DNA of 64,000 nt from Pseudomonadales bacterium (GTDB taxonomy: Bacteria; Pseudomonadota; Gammaproteobacteria; Pseudomonadales; Ketobacteraceae), in NCBI GenBank assembly GCA_002708905.1, contig PAPM01000037.1, forward strand, positions 285,995 through 349,994, in the 5' to 3' direction. The translations under genes were made by a program, and so were the position numbers. This document shows positions 9,459 to 16,339 of this stretch, piece by piece. The notes beneath the pieces are model-generated. The model did no database searches. It saw only the letters and a program-made list of their open reading frames with translations, and was not told the origin of the DNA. The first letter of the stretch is position 1. Each line of letters begins with the position of its first letter.

Positions 9459-9809
9459 ATGAAGCAATCTGAACTCACGCGCTGGATTGATCTGGTCTCC
9501 TTTATTGTTTTTGTGGCGATGGTGTCCACCGGCCTGGTGATGGAATACAGCCTGCCTTCCCGGAGTCATGGCAGTACCCTGCTGTCGCTGACCCGCCATC
9601 AATGGGGGGATCTTCACTATTTTATTTCCCTGTGTTTTGTTTTTCTGATGTCCAGTCATCTGTTTCTCCATGGTAAATACATAAGCCGTGCCATTGCGGG
9701 GCGAGCTTCCAGGGAGCATCGCTACCGGCTTGCCATTGGTCTGGTGTGTTTCATTGCTTTGATCCTGATGGCAATGATTCCGCTGCTTGCTCCGGTGCAG
9801 GCAAGGTAG
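9459..9809 (+). CDS. DUF4405-like small membrane protein (cytochrome b561-like)
   Basis: 116 aa from the ATG at 9459, chosen because a purine-rich CAGGCAGG lies about 9 bases upstream; an in-frame ATG at 9426 would add 11 residues. Three hydrophobic segments are visible (about 12-30, 51-68, 88-108). Histidines in HQWGDLHYF and SSHLFLHGK are placed like the heme-type histidines of DUF4405/cytochrome-b561-like proteins, so a redox or heme role is possible but unproven. It precedes two other small genes in the same direction with short gaps (8 and 5 bases), suggesting one transcript. Confidence 0.7.
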   Translation: MKQSELTRWIDLVSFIVFVAMVSTGLVMEYSLPSRSHGSTLLSLTRHQWGDLHYFISLCFVFLMSSHLFLHGKYISRAIAGRASREHRYRLAIGLVCFIALILMAMIPLLAPVQAR

Positions 9810-9817
9810 GTAACTAA

Positions 9818-10144
9818 ATGCAGATAGTGTATCGTTCAAGGGATATCGCGGAGGCGCACATCGTTGCCGGCATGTTAAAGGCAGAAGGCGTGGAAGCTTT
9901 TGTCGGTGGACACTATTTGCAGGGTGGAATCGGTGAGCTTGGTATGGCGGACTTTGCTGTGGTGAGAGTAAATGATGAAGACGTGGAATCCGCTATACAG
10001 CGGTTAAAGGAATACGATGCCACTCTTGATCAGGGCAGCGCAGAGTATGGCAGTCAATCCGGCCCGATCAGTTTCCAAACGGCCACTTATATTATGCTGG
10101 GGTTCCTGTTGTTGGTGATTTTCCTGGTGAGTCTGGTGGGGTAA
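9818..10144 (+). CDS. DUF2007 domain protein with C-terminal membrane anchor
   Basis: 108 aa. Residues 1-70 match the DUF2007 pattern: MQIVYRSRDIAEAHIVAGMLKAEG, then a G-rich loop and VVRVNDEDVESA. This small ferredoxin-like fold has been suggested to act as a signal transducer or PII-like sensor. The C-terminal hydrophobic stretch (about 90-107) should anchor it in the inner membrane. It follows the DUF4405-like gene by 8 bases. Function unknown. Confidence 0.78.
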   Translation: MQIVYRSRDIAEAHIVAGMLKAEGVEAFVGGHYLQGGIGELGMADFAVVRVNDEDVESAIQRLKEYDATLDQGSAEYGSQSGPISFQTATYIMLGFLLLVIFLVSLVG

Positions 10145-10149
10145 TTCGC

Positions 10150-10656
10150 TTGCAAGCTCCAAGAAAACTAGTCATTTTTGGAAACTCCGGGTCCGGTAAG
10201 TCCACCCTTGCCCACGCGATCTGCGCAGCCGAAAACCTGGCCCACCTGGATCTGGATACTATTGCCTGGCAGCCGGTTACGCCGCCGGAACGAAAACCGG
10301 TTCATGAGTCTGAAGTGGAAATCGATGCGTTTGTCGCTTCAAATAACGGGTGGGTGATCGAAGGTTGTTATGCGGATCTGCTGGCACTGGTTTTACCGGT
10401 CTGCAGTGAAATCATTTTTCTTAATGTGCCCGTTGCGACTTGTATCGAAAATGCGAGGAAGCGGCCCTGGGAACCCCACAAGTATGAATCCAAGGCCGCC
10501 CAGGATGCCAATCTGGACATGCTGATTGATTGGATAAGCCAGTATCCGGAGCGATCAGATACCTTTTCCCGGTCGGCTCACGAAGCGCTTTTCAATCAAT
10601 TTGATGGCCGCAAAACCATGTTCACCCGCAACCAGTCAGTTATTCCGAATCGTTAG
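10150..10656 (+). CDS. P-loop kinase-like protein (adenylate/shikimate kinase fold)
   Basis: 168 aa, most likely from the TTG at 10150. The Walker A motif GNSGSGKST is at residues 11-19, followed by LDLDTIAW, a substrate-binding acidic motif typical of small nucleotide or metabolite kinases (AAA_18 / topology-modulation-like). IIFLNVPVATCIENARKRPWE gives the Arg-rich lid. The substrate is unknown. Its stop overlaps the stop of the convergent bfr gene by 3 bases. Confidence 0.72.
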   Translation: MQAPRKLVIFGNSGSGKSTLAHAICAAENLAHLDLDTIAWQPVTPPERKPVHESEVEIDAFVASNNGWVIEGCYADLLALVLPVCSEIIFLNVPVATCIENARKRPWEPHKYESKAAQDANLDMLIDWISQYPERSDTFSRSAHEALFNQFDGRKTMFTRNQSVIPNR

Positions 10657-11135
10657 GGTGAACCGGATTCCATTTGCGATTGCAGATAATTTTCCATACC
10701 CACTTTCTGGATTAAACCCAGTTGGATTTCAAGCCAGTAGGCGTGGTCTTCTTCCGTATCTTTCAAGAGCGTCTGCAGCATGTCACGGGTGACGTAATCC
10801 TGCTCCTGTTCACACAGGGCTATGGCGGCTTTCAGTTCGTTGTCCACCTCGTATTCCACTCTCAAATCGCTTTCCAGCATCGATACTACATCGGTGCCCA
10901 CTTTGAAGCCTTTACGCTGCGTCATATCCGGGGTGCCTTCCAGGAACAACATGCGCTCAATCAACGCCGCAGCGTGTCGCTTTTCATCATCGAATTCGTG
11001 GTCAATGCGCTCGTAGAGTTTGTGCAGTCCCCAGTCCTGATACATGCGGGAGTGGATGAAATACTGATCCATCGCTGCCAGTTCGCTGGCCAGAAGTCCA
11101 TTGAGTGCGTCGATAACGGTTTGCTTGCCTTTCAT
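10653..11135 (-). CDS. bfr: bacterioferritin-like ferritin
   Basis: 160 aa from the ATG at 11135, which has AGGAG 7 bases upstream; a longer frame would add an unlikely Pro-rich leader. It is collinear with E. coli Bfr over its full length. Ferroxidase ligands are present: Glu18, Glu51, His54, Glu94 and Glu128/His131 (shifted by one residue relative to E. coli). The heme-coordinating Met52 of E. coli Bfr is Lys52 here, so heme binding at subunit interfaces is unlikely, as in the heme-free FtnA/BfrA-type subunits of pseudomonads. It should store iron as a 24-mer cage in the cytoplasm. The promoter region contains a dyad described separately. Confidence 0.9.
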   Translation of the reverse strand: MKGKQTVIDALNGLLASELAAMDQYFIHSRMYQDWGLHKLYERIDHEFDDEKRHAAALIERMLFLEGTPDMTQRKGFKVGTDVVSMLESDLRVEYEVDNELKAAIALCEQEQDYVTRDMLQTLLKDTEEDHAYWLEIQLGLIQKVGMENYLQSQMESGSP

Positions 11136-11171
11136 AGCACGCTCCTGCGGCGGGGGTGGAGGTTCCGGCAC

Positions 11172-11200
11172 AGTATAACCCTAATACCAGTAGGGTAAAA
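11172..11200 (-). promoter_or_regulatory. putative bfr promoter with dyad ACCCTA-N7-TAGGGT in the spacer
   Basis: On the minus strand TATACT (11177-11172) is a good -10 box, with TTTTAC/TTTACC as a weak -35 at 16-17 bp. The spacer holds a perfect 6-bp inverted repeat (ACCCTA 11178-11183, TAGGGT 11191-11196). This geometry suits an operator. In addition TAATACCAGT (11182-11191) recurs inverted as ACTGGTATTA at 11248-11257 on the side facing the divergent gene. The regulator is unknown. Confidence 0.4.
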
Positions 11201-11367
11201 ATCGGCGAAGGCTGTCATGAGTGGCCGCAATTCGGGCTGAAAACTGGACTGGTATTAAATAGCGATACCTTTGGGGTGAATGAACAGGACAATTGGTGTT
11301 TTGGTTGTTGTATCAGATGCTGCAGACCAAACTGACCCTGCTGCTTTCATCAACGGAGAAAACGCAC

Positions 11368-11637
11368 ATGATCGACAATATTAGTGATAACTCAACCGGC
11401 TGGTTGTTTTTCGTAAAGGCCTCCTTTGTGGTGGCGTTGGCGGCCACCGCCGCCGGCATTCTGTTCATTCCCACGGATTTCCTGGTCAAGGGCTATATGG
11501 GGCTCTGCGCCCTGTTTCTGGTGAGCACCAGCATCACCCTCTCCAAAACCCTGCGGGATGAGCACGAGAACCAGCGCCTGATCAACAAGATTTCGGAAGC
11601 GAAAACCAAACAACTGATAAAAGAATACGCGGAGTAA
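11368..11637 (+). CDS. YiaAB two-helix domain membrane protein
   Basis: 89 aa from the ATG at 11368, with GGAGAA 8 bases upstream. Two hydrophobic helices separated by a short turn (about residues 11-33 and 39-58, WLFFVKASFVVALAATAAGI then KGYMGLCALFLVSTSITLSK), then a charged helical tail (RDEHENQRLINKISEAK), fit the yiaA/B two-helix family. Only 6 bases precede the PspA-like gene, so the two form an operon. The context suggests an envelope-stress role at the inner membrane, but YiaAB function is not established. Confidence 0.82.
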   Translation: MIDNISDNSTGWLFFVKASFVVALAATAAGILFIPTDFLVKGYMGLCALFLVSTSITLSKTLRDEHENQRLINKISEAKTKQLIKEYAE

Positions 11638-11643
11638 GTCATC

Positions 11644-12336
11644 ATGAGTTTATGGATAAAGTTGAACACCTTGTTTCGTGCCTCGGCTGAGGAACCCCTG
11701 CATAACCTGGTGGATGCCAACAGCATTCGCATTTTTGAACAGGAAATTCGGGATGCAGAGAAAGCCATCCAGCAGGCCAAGCTGCAACTGGCCACGGTGA
11801 TGGCGGAGAAAAAACAATTGCAGCGTCATAATCAGGCGCTGGAAGAAAACATTGCCAACAAGGAACGCCAGGCGTGTGAGGCACTGGATAAGCAGGAAGA
11901 GGAATTGGCCCGGGATGTAGCGGAACTGATTGCAGAGGATGAGCAATTACTGCAACAACAGCGCAAACAGGTCGCCTATCTGGAAAAACAGGAGCTTCAT
12001 CTGAAGCGACAACTGCGCATTGCCGCCAACAGTATCCAGAAATACCAGCGCGAATTGACCCTGGCAAAAGCCAATCGTACAGCCCATAAGGCACTGGGTA
12101 ATTTGAGCGGTTACTCCAGTGGCTTGTCTGCCTCCATGCAGGAAATGGCGTCGTCATTGGACAAGATTAAGCGACAGCAGTCCCAGGCTTCGGAGATGGA
12201 CGATGCCATGCGGGAGATTGATGCAGAAATGAATGGTGAGCAATTGGATGATCGGCTGAAGCAGGCGGGCATTGCCTCCGGCGAACACGACGCCGATAAA
12301 GTGTTGGAGCGGCTCCGAAAGCAGCGGGCAGCCTGA
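11644..12336 (+). CDS. PspA/IM30 (ESCRT-III-like) family protein
   Basis: 230 aa, almost entirely charged coiled coil between residues 25 and 190 (repeated K/E/Q heptads, EEELARDVAELIAEDEQLL), as in PspA/IM30/Vipp1, which polymerise on membranes to limit proton leakage under envelope stress. The N-terminus (MSLWIKLNTLFRASAEEPL) resembles the amphipathic alpha-0 helix that inserts into stressed membranes. It is co-transcribed with the YiaAB protein upstream; no pspF, pspB or pspC is nearby, so control differs from the enterobacterial psp operon. A strong hairpin terminator follows. Confidence 0.88.
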   Translation: MSLWIKLNTLFRASAEEPLHNLVDANSIRIFEQEIRDAEKAIQQAKLQLATVMAEKKQLQRHNQALEENIANKERQACEALDKQEEELARDVAELIAEDEQLLQQQRKQVAYLEKQELHLKRQLRIAANSIQKYQRELTLAKANRTAHKALGNLSGYSSGLSASMQEMASSLDKIKRQQSQASEMDDAMREIDAEMNGEQLDDRLKQAGIASGEHDADKVLERLRKQRAA

Positions 12337-12367
12337 CGGATCGGCAACTGGCAACAGTGCTGATCTG

Positions 12368-12400
12368 AGGGGGCGGCTTCGGTCGCCCCTGATTTTTTTC
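12368..12400 (+). terminator. rho-independent terminator after the pspA-like gene
   Basis: AGGGGCGGC, a TTCG loop and GTCGCCCCT form a GC-rich stem (one G-T pair), directly followed by GATTTTTTTC. It lies about 32 bases after the stop codon. This is a textbook intrinsic terminator. Confidence 0.85.
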
Positions 12401-12473
12401 CTTGTTCATGCTCTACTGAAAATATGGCCTAGAATAAAACGTGTACCTCTTTTTTTCTAATTAGGATTTTCCG

Positions 12474-13592
12474 TTGAACGTATTAAAGGCCTTTATCCCG
12501 CTGATCATTGGGGTTGCGGGTGCGCGAGTAATCGCTTTCGGTGTAATTGGATTGGACCCCGTGACCAAGTTGGTGGTCTTTTTTTGCCTGGTTTATCTGA
12601 TGATGGCGGCTTATAGCCGATACCATCGAATGTTGGACTTCGACAAGCAGAGGGAAGAACAAGCCAAGCTGAGAGCGGCTTTGCAGAAGACACGGCATGG
12701 TTTGGTGACGCTGGATACGTTCTTGGCAGGCCGGTTGTACGATGGGGCGAGCAAGGCAGAGCTCAAAAAAGAGCTTCGCTCTTTCAAGTATAAACCCCGC
12801 CTGGCTCATCAGTTGGTGGACGAAGCTTATCGCTTTGCATTTCCGGATTTTCTTCAGGCCCGAAAAACCTCGCTGGATTACAACACGTTGCTGGCTCATG
12901 TCTTTTTGGCTATAGCAGCCGGCATAGCCTCAATTGGATTCTGTATTGCATCGCTAAAGCTCCTGTTTACTACGATTCCTGTTTACTATTTTGCTGATTT
13001 TCTTTTTCGTCGTGCCTGGAAAAGCAAAGGATGTCCGAATCCAAAAAGCCCGCTGTATTACACATGGAAGCATCGGCATCTAGCCAAAGGGTGGCGTGCA
13101 TTGCTGTTGTTGTGGTTGAAGAATATGGTGGCCCTGGGAAACGCTCTTCCGCCCACACAGGGGAACTCACTCAGCATTTTCGAAGATTCTGACTACCGGC
13201 AACGATACTCAACCGACAGACCCCTAAAAGCATTCACTCATTGCGTGATCAGTGGGCCTTCAGTGTCTATATACAGCTACACAACGGACCCTCGTGAGCC
13301 GATGTCTTTGAAAAAGTACAGTTCAGTGACGGAGTATCTGGTAGGCCACTATGGGGAGTATAGAGCCGGAATGGATGCTGCCGTGCTGGCAAAATATCCA
13401 CCGGTTATGAGAAGTCAGGTTGCTTCCAGAGATCCAAGCGTTGAACAAGATGTGCGAACAGAAAGGATGGTTAAATCGGCAGATGAGTTTGTGTCTTTGC
13501 GAAAGGCCCAGTTGGAGTACTGGAAGCAGACAGTCGCACAGCGGCTTCGATCTGATTTTGTCGCTAAGGTGGTTATATACTGCTTTGGTTAG
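12474..13592 (+). CDS. hypothetical multi-segment membrane protein
   Basis: 372 aa from the TTG at 12474 (AGGA about 8 bases upstream). Two hydrophobic helices open the protein (about 5-27 and 32-46), followed by a charged segment with Lys/Arg/Glu helices (50-110), another hydrophobic region (about 140-172) and a long soluble C-terminal half rich in Tyr, Ser and Arg. I recognise no family. The segment YRQRYSTDRPLKAFTHC and the end lack catalytic motifs I know. It stands alone between a terminator and a small lipoprotein gene; base composition looks more AT-rich than its neighbours, which hints at acquisition. Confidence 0.65.
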   Translation: MNVLKAFIPLIIGVAGARVIAFGVIGLDPVTKLVVFFCLVYLMMAAYSRYHRMLDFDKQREEQAKLRAALQKTRHGLVTLDTFLAGRLYDGASKAELKKELRSFKYKPRLAHQLVDEAYRFAFPDFLQARKTSLDYNTLLAHVFLAIAAGIASIGFCIASLKLLFTTIPVYYFADFLFRRAWKSKGCPNPKSPLYYTWKHRHLAKGWRALLLLWLKNMVALGNALPPTQGNSLSIFEDSDYRQRYSTDRPLKAFTHCVISGPSVSIYSYTTDPREPMSLKKYSSVTEYLVGHYGEYRAGMDAAVLAKYPPVMRSQVASRDPSVEQDVRTERMVKSADEFVSLRKAQLEYWKQTVAQRLRSDFVAKVVIYCFG

Positions 13593-13666
13593 TTGCTGCG
13601 TATCGATGATGGGTCGATAGCGGTAAGCTAATGACACAACCGTGTGAGGCCATGAAAAGGAGGCTC

Positions 13667-13903
13667 ATGATGGCTAAAAAAATTCGATTAATAGGTGTGT
13701 TGCTTATGGTGGTTCTATGCGTGTCGTGCGCAAGTTCCCCTAGTGCTGGGCAGGCAGAGGAATCCTACACCCCGGATACCTGCACCCACTTCTTCGACGG
13801 CTGCAATAAATGCACCCGCGCCCCGGGTGCTGAGATGGCCGCCTGCACCCGTATGGCCTGTATGGAGTACCAAAAACCGGTGTGTCTGGATGCGCCCCAG
13901 TAG
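13667..13903 (+). CDS. small cysteine-rich lipoprotein
   Basis: 78 aa from the ATG at 13667 (a second ATG follows directly); AAGGAGG lies 5-7 bases upstream, which decides the start. A lipoprotein signal peptide (KKIRLIGVLLMVVLCVSC) ends in the lipobox Cys. The mature part of about 58 residues has six further cysteines (TC, DGC, NKC, AAC, MAC, PVC), enough for three disulfides. It is predicted to sit on the outer membrane, periplasmic side. No family recognised; lack of catalytic motifs suggests a structural or binding role. Confidence 0.72.
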   Translation: MMAKKIRLIGVLLMVVLCVSCASSPSAGQAEESYTPDTCTHFFDGCNKCTRAPGAEMAACTRMACMEYQKPVCLDAPQ

Positions 13904-14045
13904 TATTTCTGTCGATCGCTCTGATAAAGCGGTCTGACAAATATTAACCTACTGAATCAATTCTGGTTTTTTCGGTCTCTTCTATTAGAATGAAGGCAAT
14001 CTGTCTTCCATCAGCCAGTCAAAGAGCGAATAAAACCAGAATACT

Positions 14046-16289
14046 ATGACCCAGCCTATGGATTTTGAAGGCATTGAACGCCTTCCCCTCAAAGAATACA
14101 CCGAACGCGCTTACCTCGATTATTCCATGTACGTCATCCTGGACCGGGCCTTGCCCAGTCTGGGGGATGGTCTGAAGCCGGTGCAGCGGCGCATCATTTA
14201 CGCCATGTCTGAGCTGGGCCTGAAAGCCAGTTCCAAACATAAGAAATCCGCCCGTACGGTGGGTGACGTGCTGGGTAAATACCATCCTCATGGGGACAGC
14301 GCCTGCTATGAAGCCATGGTGCTGATGGCGCAACCGTTCTCCTACCGCTATCCGTTGGTGGATGGGCAGGGTAACTGGGGCTCACCGGATGATCCGAAAT
14401 CCTTCGCCGCCATGCGTTATACCGAATCGCGCCTGGCGCCCTATGCCGATGTGTTGCTGGGGGAGTTGGGTCAGGGCACGGTGGAATGGCAGCCCAACTT
14501 TGACGGCTCCCTGGATGAGCCGGTGGTATTGCCGTCCCGGCTGCCCAATGTGTTGCTGAACGGTGCCATGGGTATTGCGGTGGGCATGTCCACGGATATT
14601 CCGCCCCATAACCTGCGGGAAGTGGGGGAAGCCTGTATCAAGTTGCTGGAAGATCCCGGTTGTTCCGTGGACGACCTCTGCGACATCGTGCAGGGCCCGG
14701 ACTTTCCCACCAATGCGGAAATCATCACACCCCGCAACGACATCATCAAAATGTATGTCACCGGCCGCGGCTCTCTGCGCATGCGCGCCCGTTACCAGAT
14801 GGAAGACGGTGATGTGATTGTGACGGCACTGCCGCACCAGGTATCCGGCAGTAAGATCCTGGAACAGATCGCCGACCAGATGAACAAGAAAAAGCTGCCC
14901 ATGGTCAGCGATCTGCGGGACGAATCGGACCACGAAAATCCCACCCGCCTGGTGATTACGCCCCGTTCCAACCGCATTGATGTGGAACAGCTGATGAATC
15001 ACCTGTTTGCCACTACGGATCTGGAGCGTACCTATCGCGTCAATATGAACGTGATTGGTAACGATGGCCGTCCGGGGGTGAAAGGCCTGCACGATATGTT
15101 GTCGGAATGGCTGGAGTTCCGGATCACCACGGTGCGCCGTCGTCTGCAGTATCGCCTGGATAAAGTGCTGGATCGGTTGCATATCCTGGAAGGCTTGTTG
15201 ATTGCCTACCTCAATATCGATGAGGTGATTCACATCATCCGCACCGAGGATGAACCCAAACCGGTGATGATGGAACGCTTTGGACTTTCCGATATTCAGG
15301 CAGAAGCCATTCTCAATATTCGCCTGCGTAATTTGGCGAAACTGGAAGAATTCAAGATCCGTGGTGAGCAGGATGATTTGGAGGCCGAGCGCAAAAAGCT
15401 GGAAGCCATCCTCAATTCCAATGCCAAGCTGAAAAAAGAAATTGTCAAAGAAATCCGTGAAGACATGGACAAGTATGGCGATGACCGTCGCTCTCCCATT
15501 GTCATGCGCGGAGAAGCCAAGGCCATGGACGAAACCGAACTGGTCTCCGCCGATCCGGTTACTGTAGTGCTGTCGAAAAAAGGCTGGGTGCGGGCGGCCA
15601 AAGGTCATGATGTGGATGTGGTGGGCTTGAGCTACAAGGCCGGTGATGAGTACAGGGCTTCGGCCCTGGGTAAATCCAATCAGAACGCACTCTTTATCGA
15701 CAGCACCGGGCGCAGTTATGCGTTGCCGGCCCATACCCTGCCGTCGGCAAGAGGTCAGGGCGAACCCCTTTCCGCGCGTTTGTCGCCGCCTTCCGGTGCC
15801 ACCTTTGATGCCGTGTTAATGGGTTCCGACAGTCAGAAAATTTTGGTGGCCAGTGATGCCGGTTATGGTTTTATCGGCAAGCTGGAAGACGCCCAGACCC
15901 GCAACAAGAATGGTAAGGCCTTTATCAATCTGCCCAAAGGCAGTCGCGTGTTGCAACCCAAGCCTGTGACAGACCCGGATAATCAATATGTGGTGGCCGT
16001 CACCAATGAAGGCCGCATGCTGATGTTCCCGGTGTCAGAGCTGCCGGAGCTGGCAAAAGGTAAGGGTAACAAGATCGTCAGTATTCCCGGTGCCCGTGTG
16101 GAAAGCCGGGAAGAATATGTCATCGACATTGTTGTGCTCGGCCAGGAAAATCAACTGAAGATTTTTGCCGGCAAGCGCCATATCGGGCTGAAATTTTCTG
16201 ATCTGGAACACTATCTGGGTGAACGCGGACGGCGCGGTAATAAGCTGCCCCGTGGCTTCCAGAAAGTGGATTCCATCGAAGTGGTGTGA
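14046..16289 (+). CDS. parC: DNA topoisomerase IV subunit A
   Basis: 747 aa, the normal ParC length. It cuts and re-ligates DNA to decatenate replicated chromosomes, together with ParE (not in this window). The catalytic Tyr is in [10 protein letters not shown] (Tyr125). The quinolone-resistance region [14 protein letters not shown] keeps Ser85 and Glu89, the susceptible-type residues at the positions equivalent to E. coli Ser80 and Glu84. The C-terminal part is the shorter ParC beta-propeller rather than the GyrA form. The gene is convergent with fadE and the two ends share a perfect hairpin. Confidence 0.97.
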   Translation: MTQPMDFEGIERLPLKEYTERAYLDYSMYVILDRALPSLGDGLKPVQRRIIYAMSELGLKASSKHKKSARTVGDVLGKYHPHGDSACYEAMVLMAQPFSYRYPLVDGQGNWGSPDDPKSFAAMRYTESRLAPYADVLLGELGQGTVEWQPNFDGSLDEPVVLPSRLPNVLLNGAMGIAVGMSTDIPPHNLREVGEACIKLLEDPGCSVDDLCDIVQGPDFPTNAEIITPRNDIIKMYVTGRGSLRMRARYQMEDGDVIVTALPHQVSGSKILEQIADQMNKKKLPMVSDLRDESDHENPTRLVITPRSNRIDVEQLMNHLFATTDLERTYRVNMNVIGNDGRPGVKGLHDMLSEWLEFRITTVRRRLQYRLDKVLDRLHILEGLLIAYLNIDEVIHIIRTEDEPKPVMMERFGLSDIQAEAILNIRLRNLAKLEEFKIRGEQDDLEAERKKLEAILNSNAKLKKEIVKEIREDMDKYGDDRRSPIVMRGEAKAMDETELVSADPVTVVLSKKGWVRAAKGHDVDVVGLSYKAGDEYRASALGKSNQNALFIDSTGRSYALPAHTLPSARGQGEPLSARLSPPSGATFDAVLMGSDSQKILVASDAGYGFIGKLEDAQTRNKNGKAFINLPKGSRVLQPKPVTDPDNQYVVAVTNEGRMLMFPVSELPELAKGKGNKIVSIPGARVESREEYVIDIVVLGQENQLKIFAGKRHIGLKFSDLEHYLGERGRRGNKLPRGFQKVDSIEVV

Positions 16290-16306
16290 TGGTTTAAGCG
16301 GCGGTG

Positions 16307-16339
16307 AATACAAGAGGCGGTTAGCCCGCCTCTTGTATT
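16307..16339. terminator. perfect 14-bp hairpin between parC and fadE
   Basis: AATACAAGAGGCGG (16307-16320) and its exact reverse complement (16326-16339) flank a 5-base loop. The loop contains the fadE stop codon (TTA on the plus strand, 16321-16323), so the last fadE codons form one arm. No U-tract follows on either strand beyond the A/T end of the stem. It is probably a bidirectional transcript end or 3'-stabilising structure. Confidence 0.6.

Noticed and set aside
14382..15734. 450-codon minus-strand open frame over parC
   Set aside because: Shadow of parC; His/Gln/Phe-rich translation typical of antisense frames.
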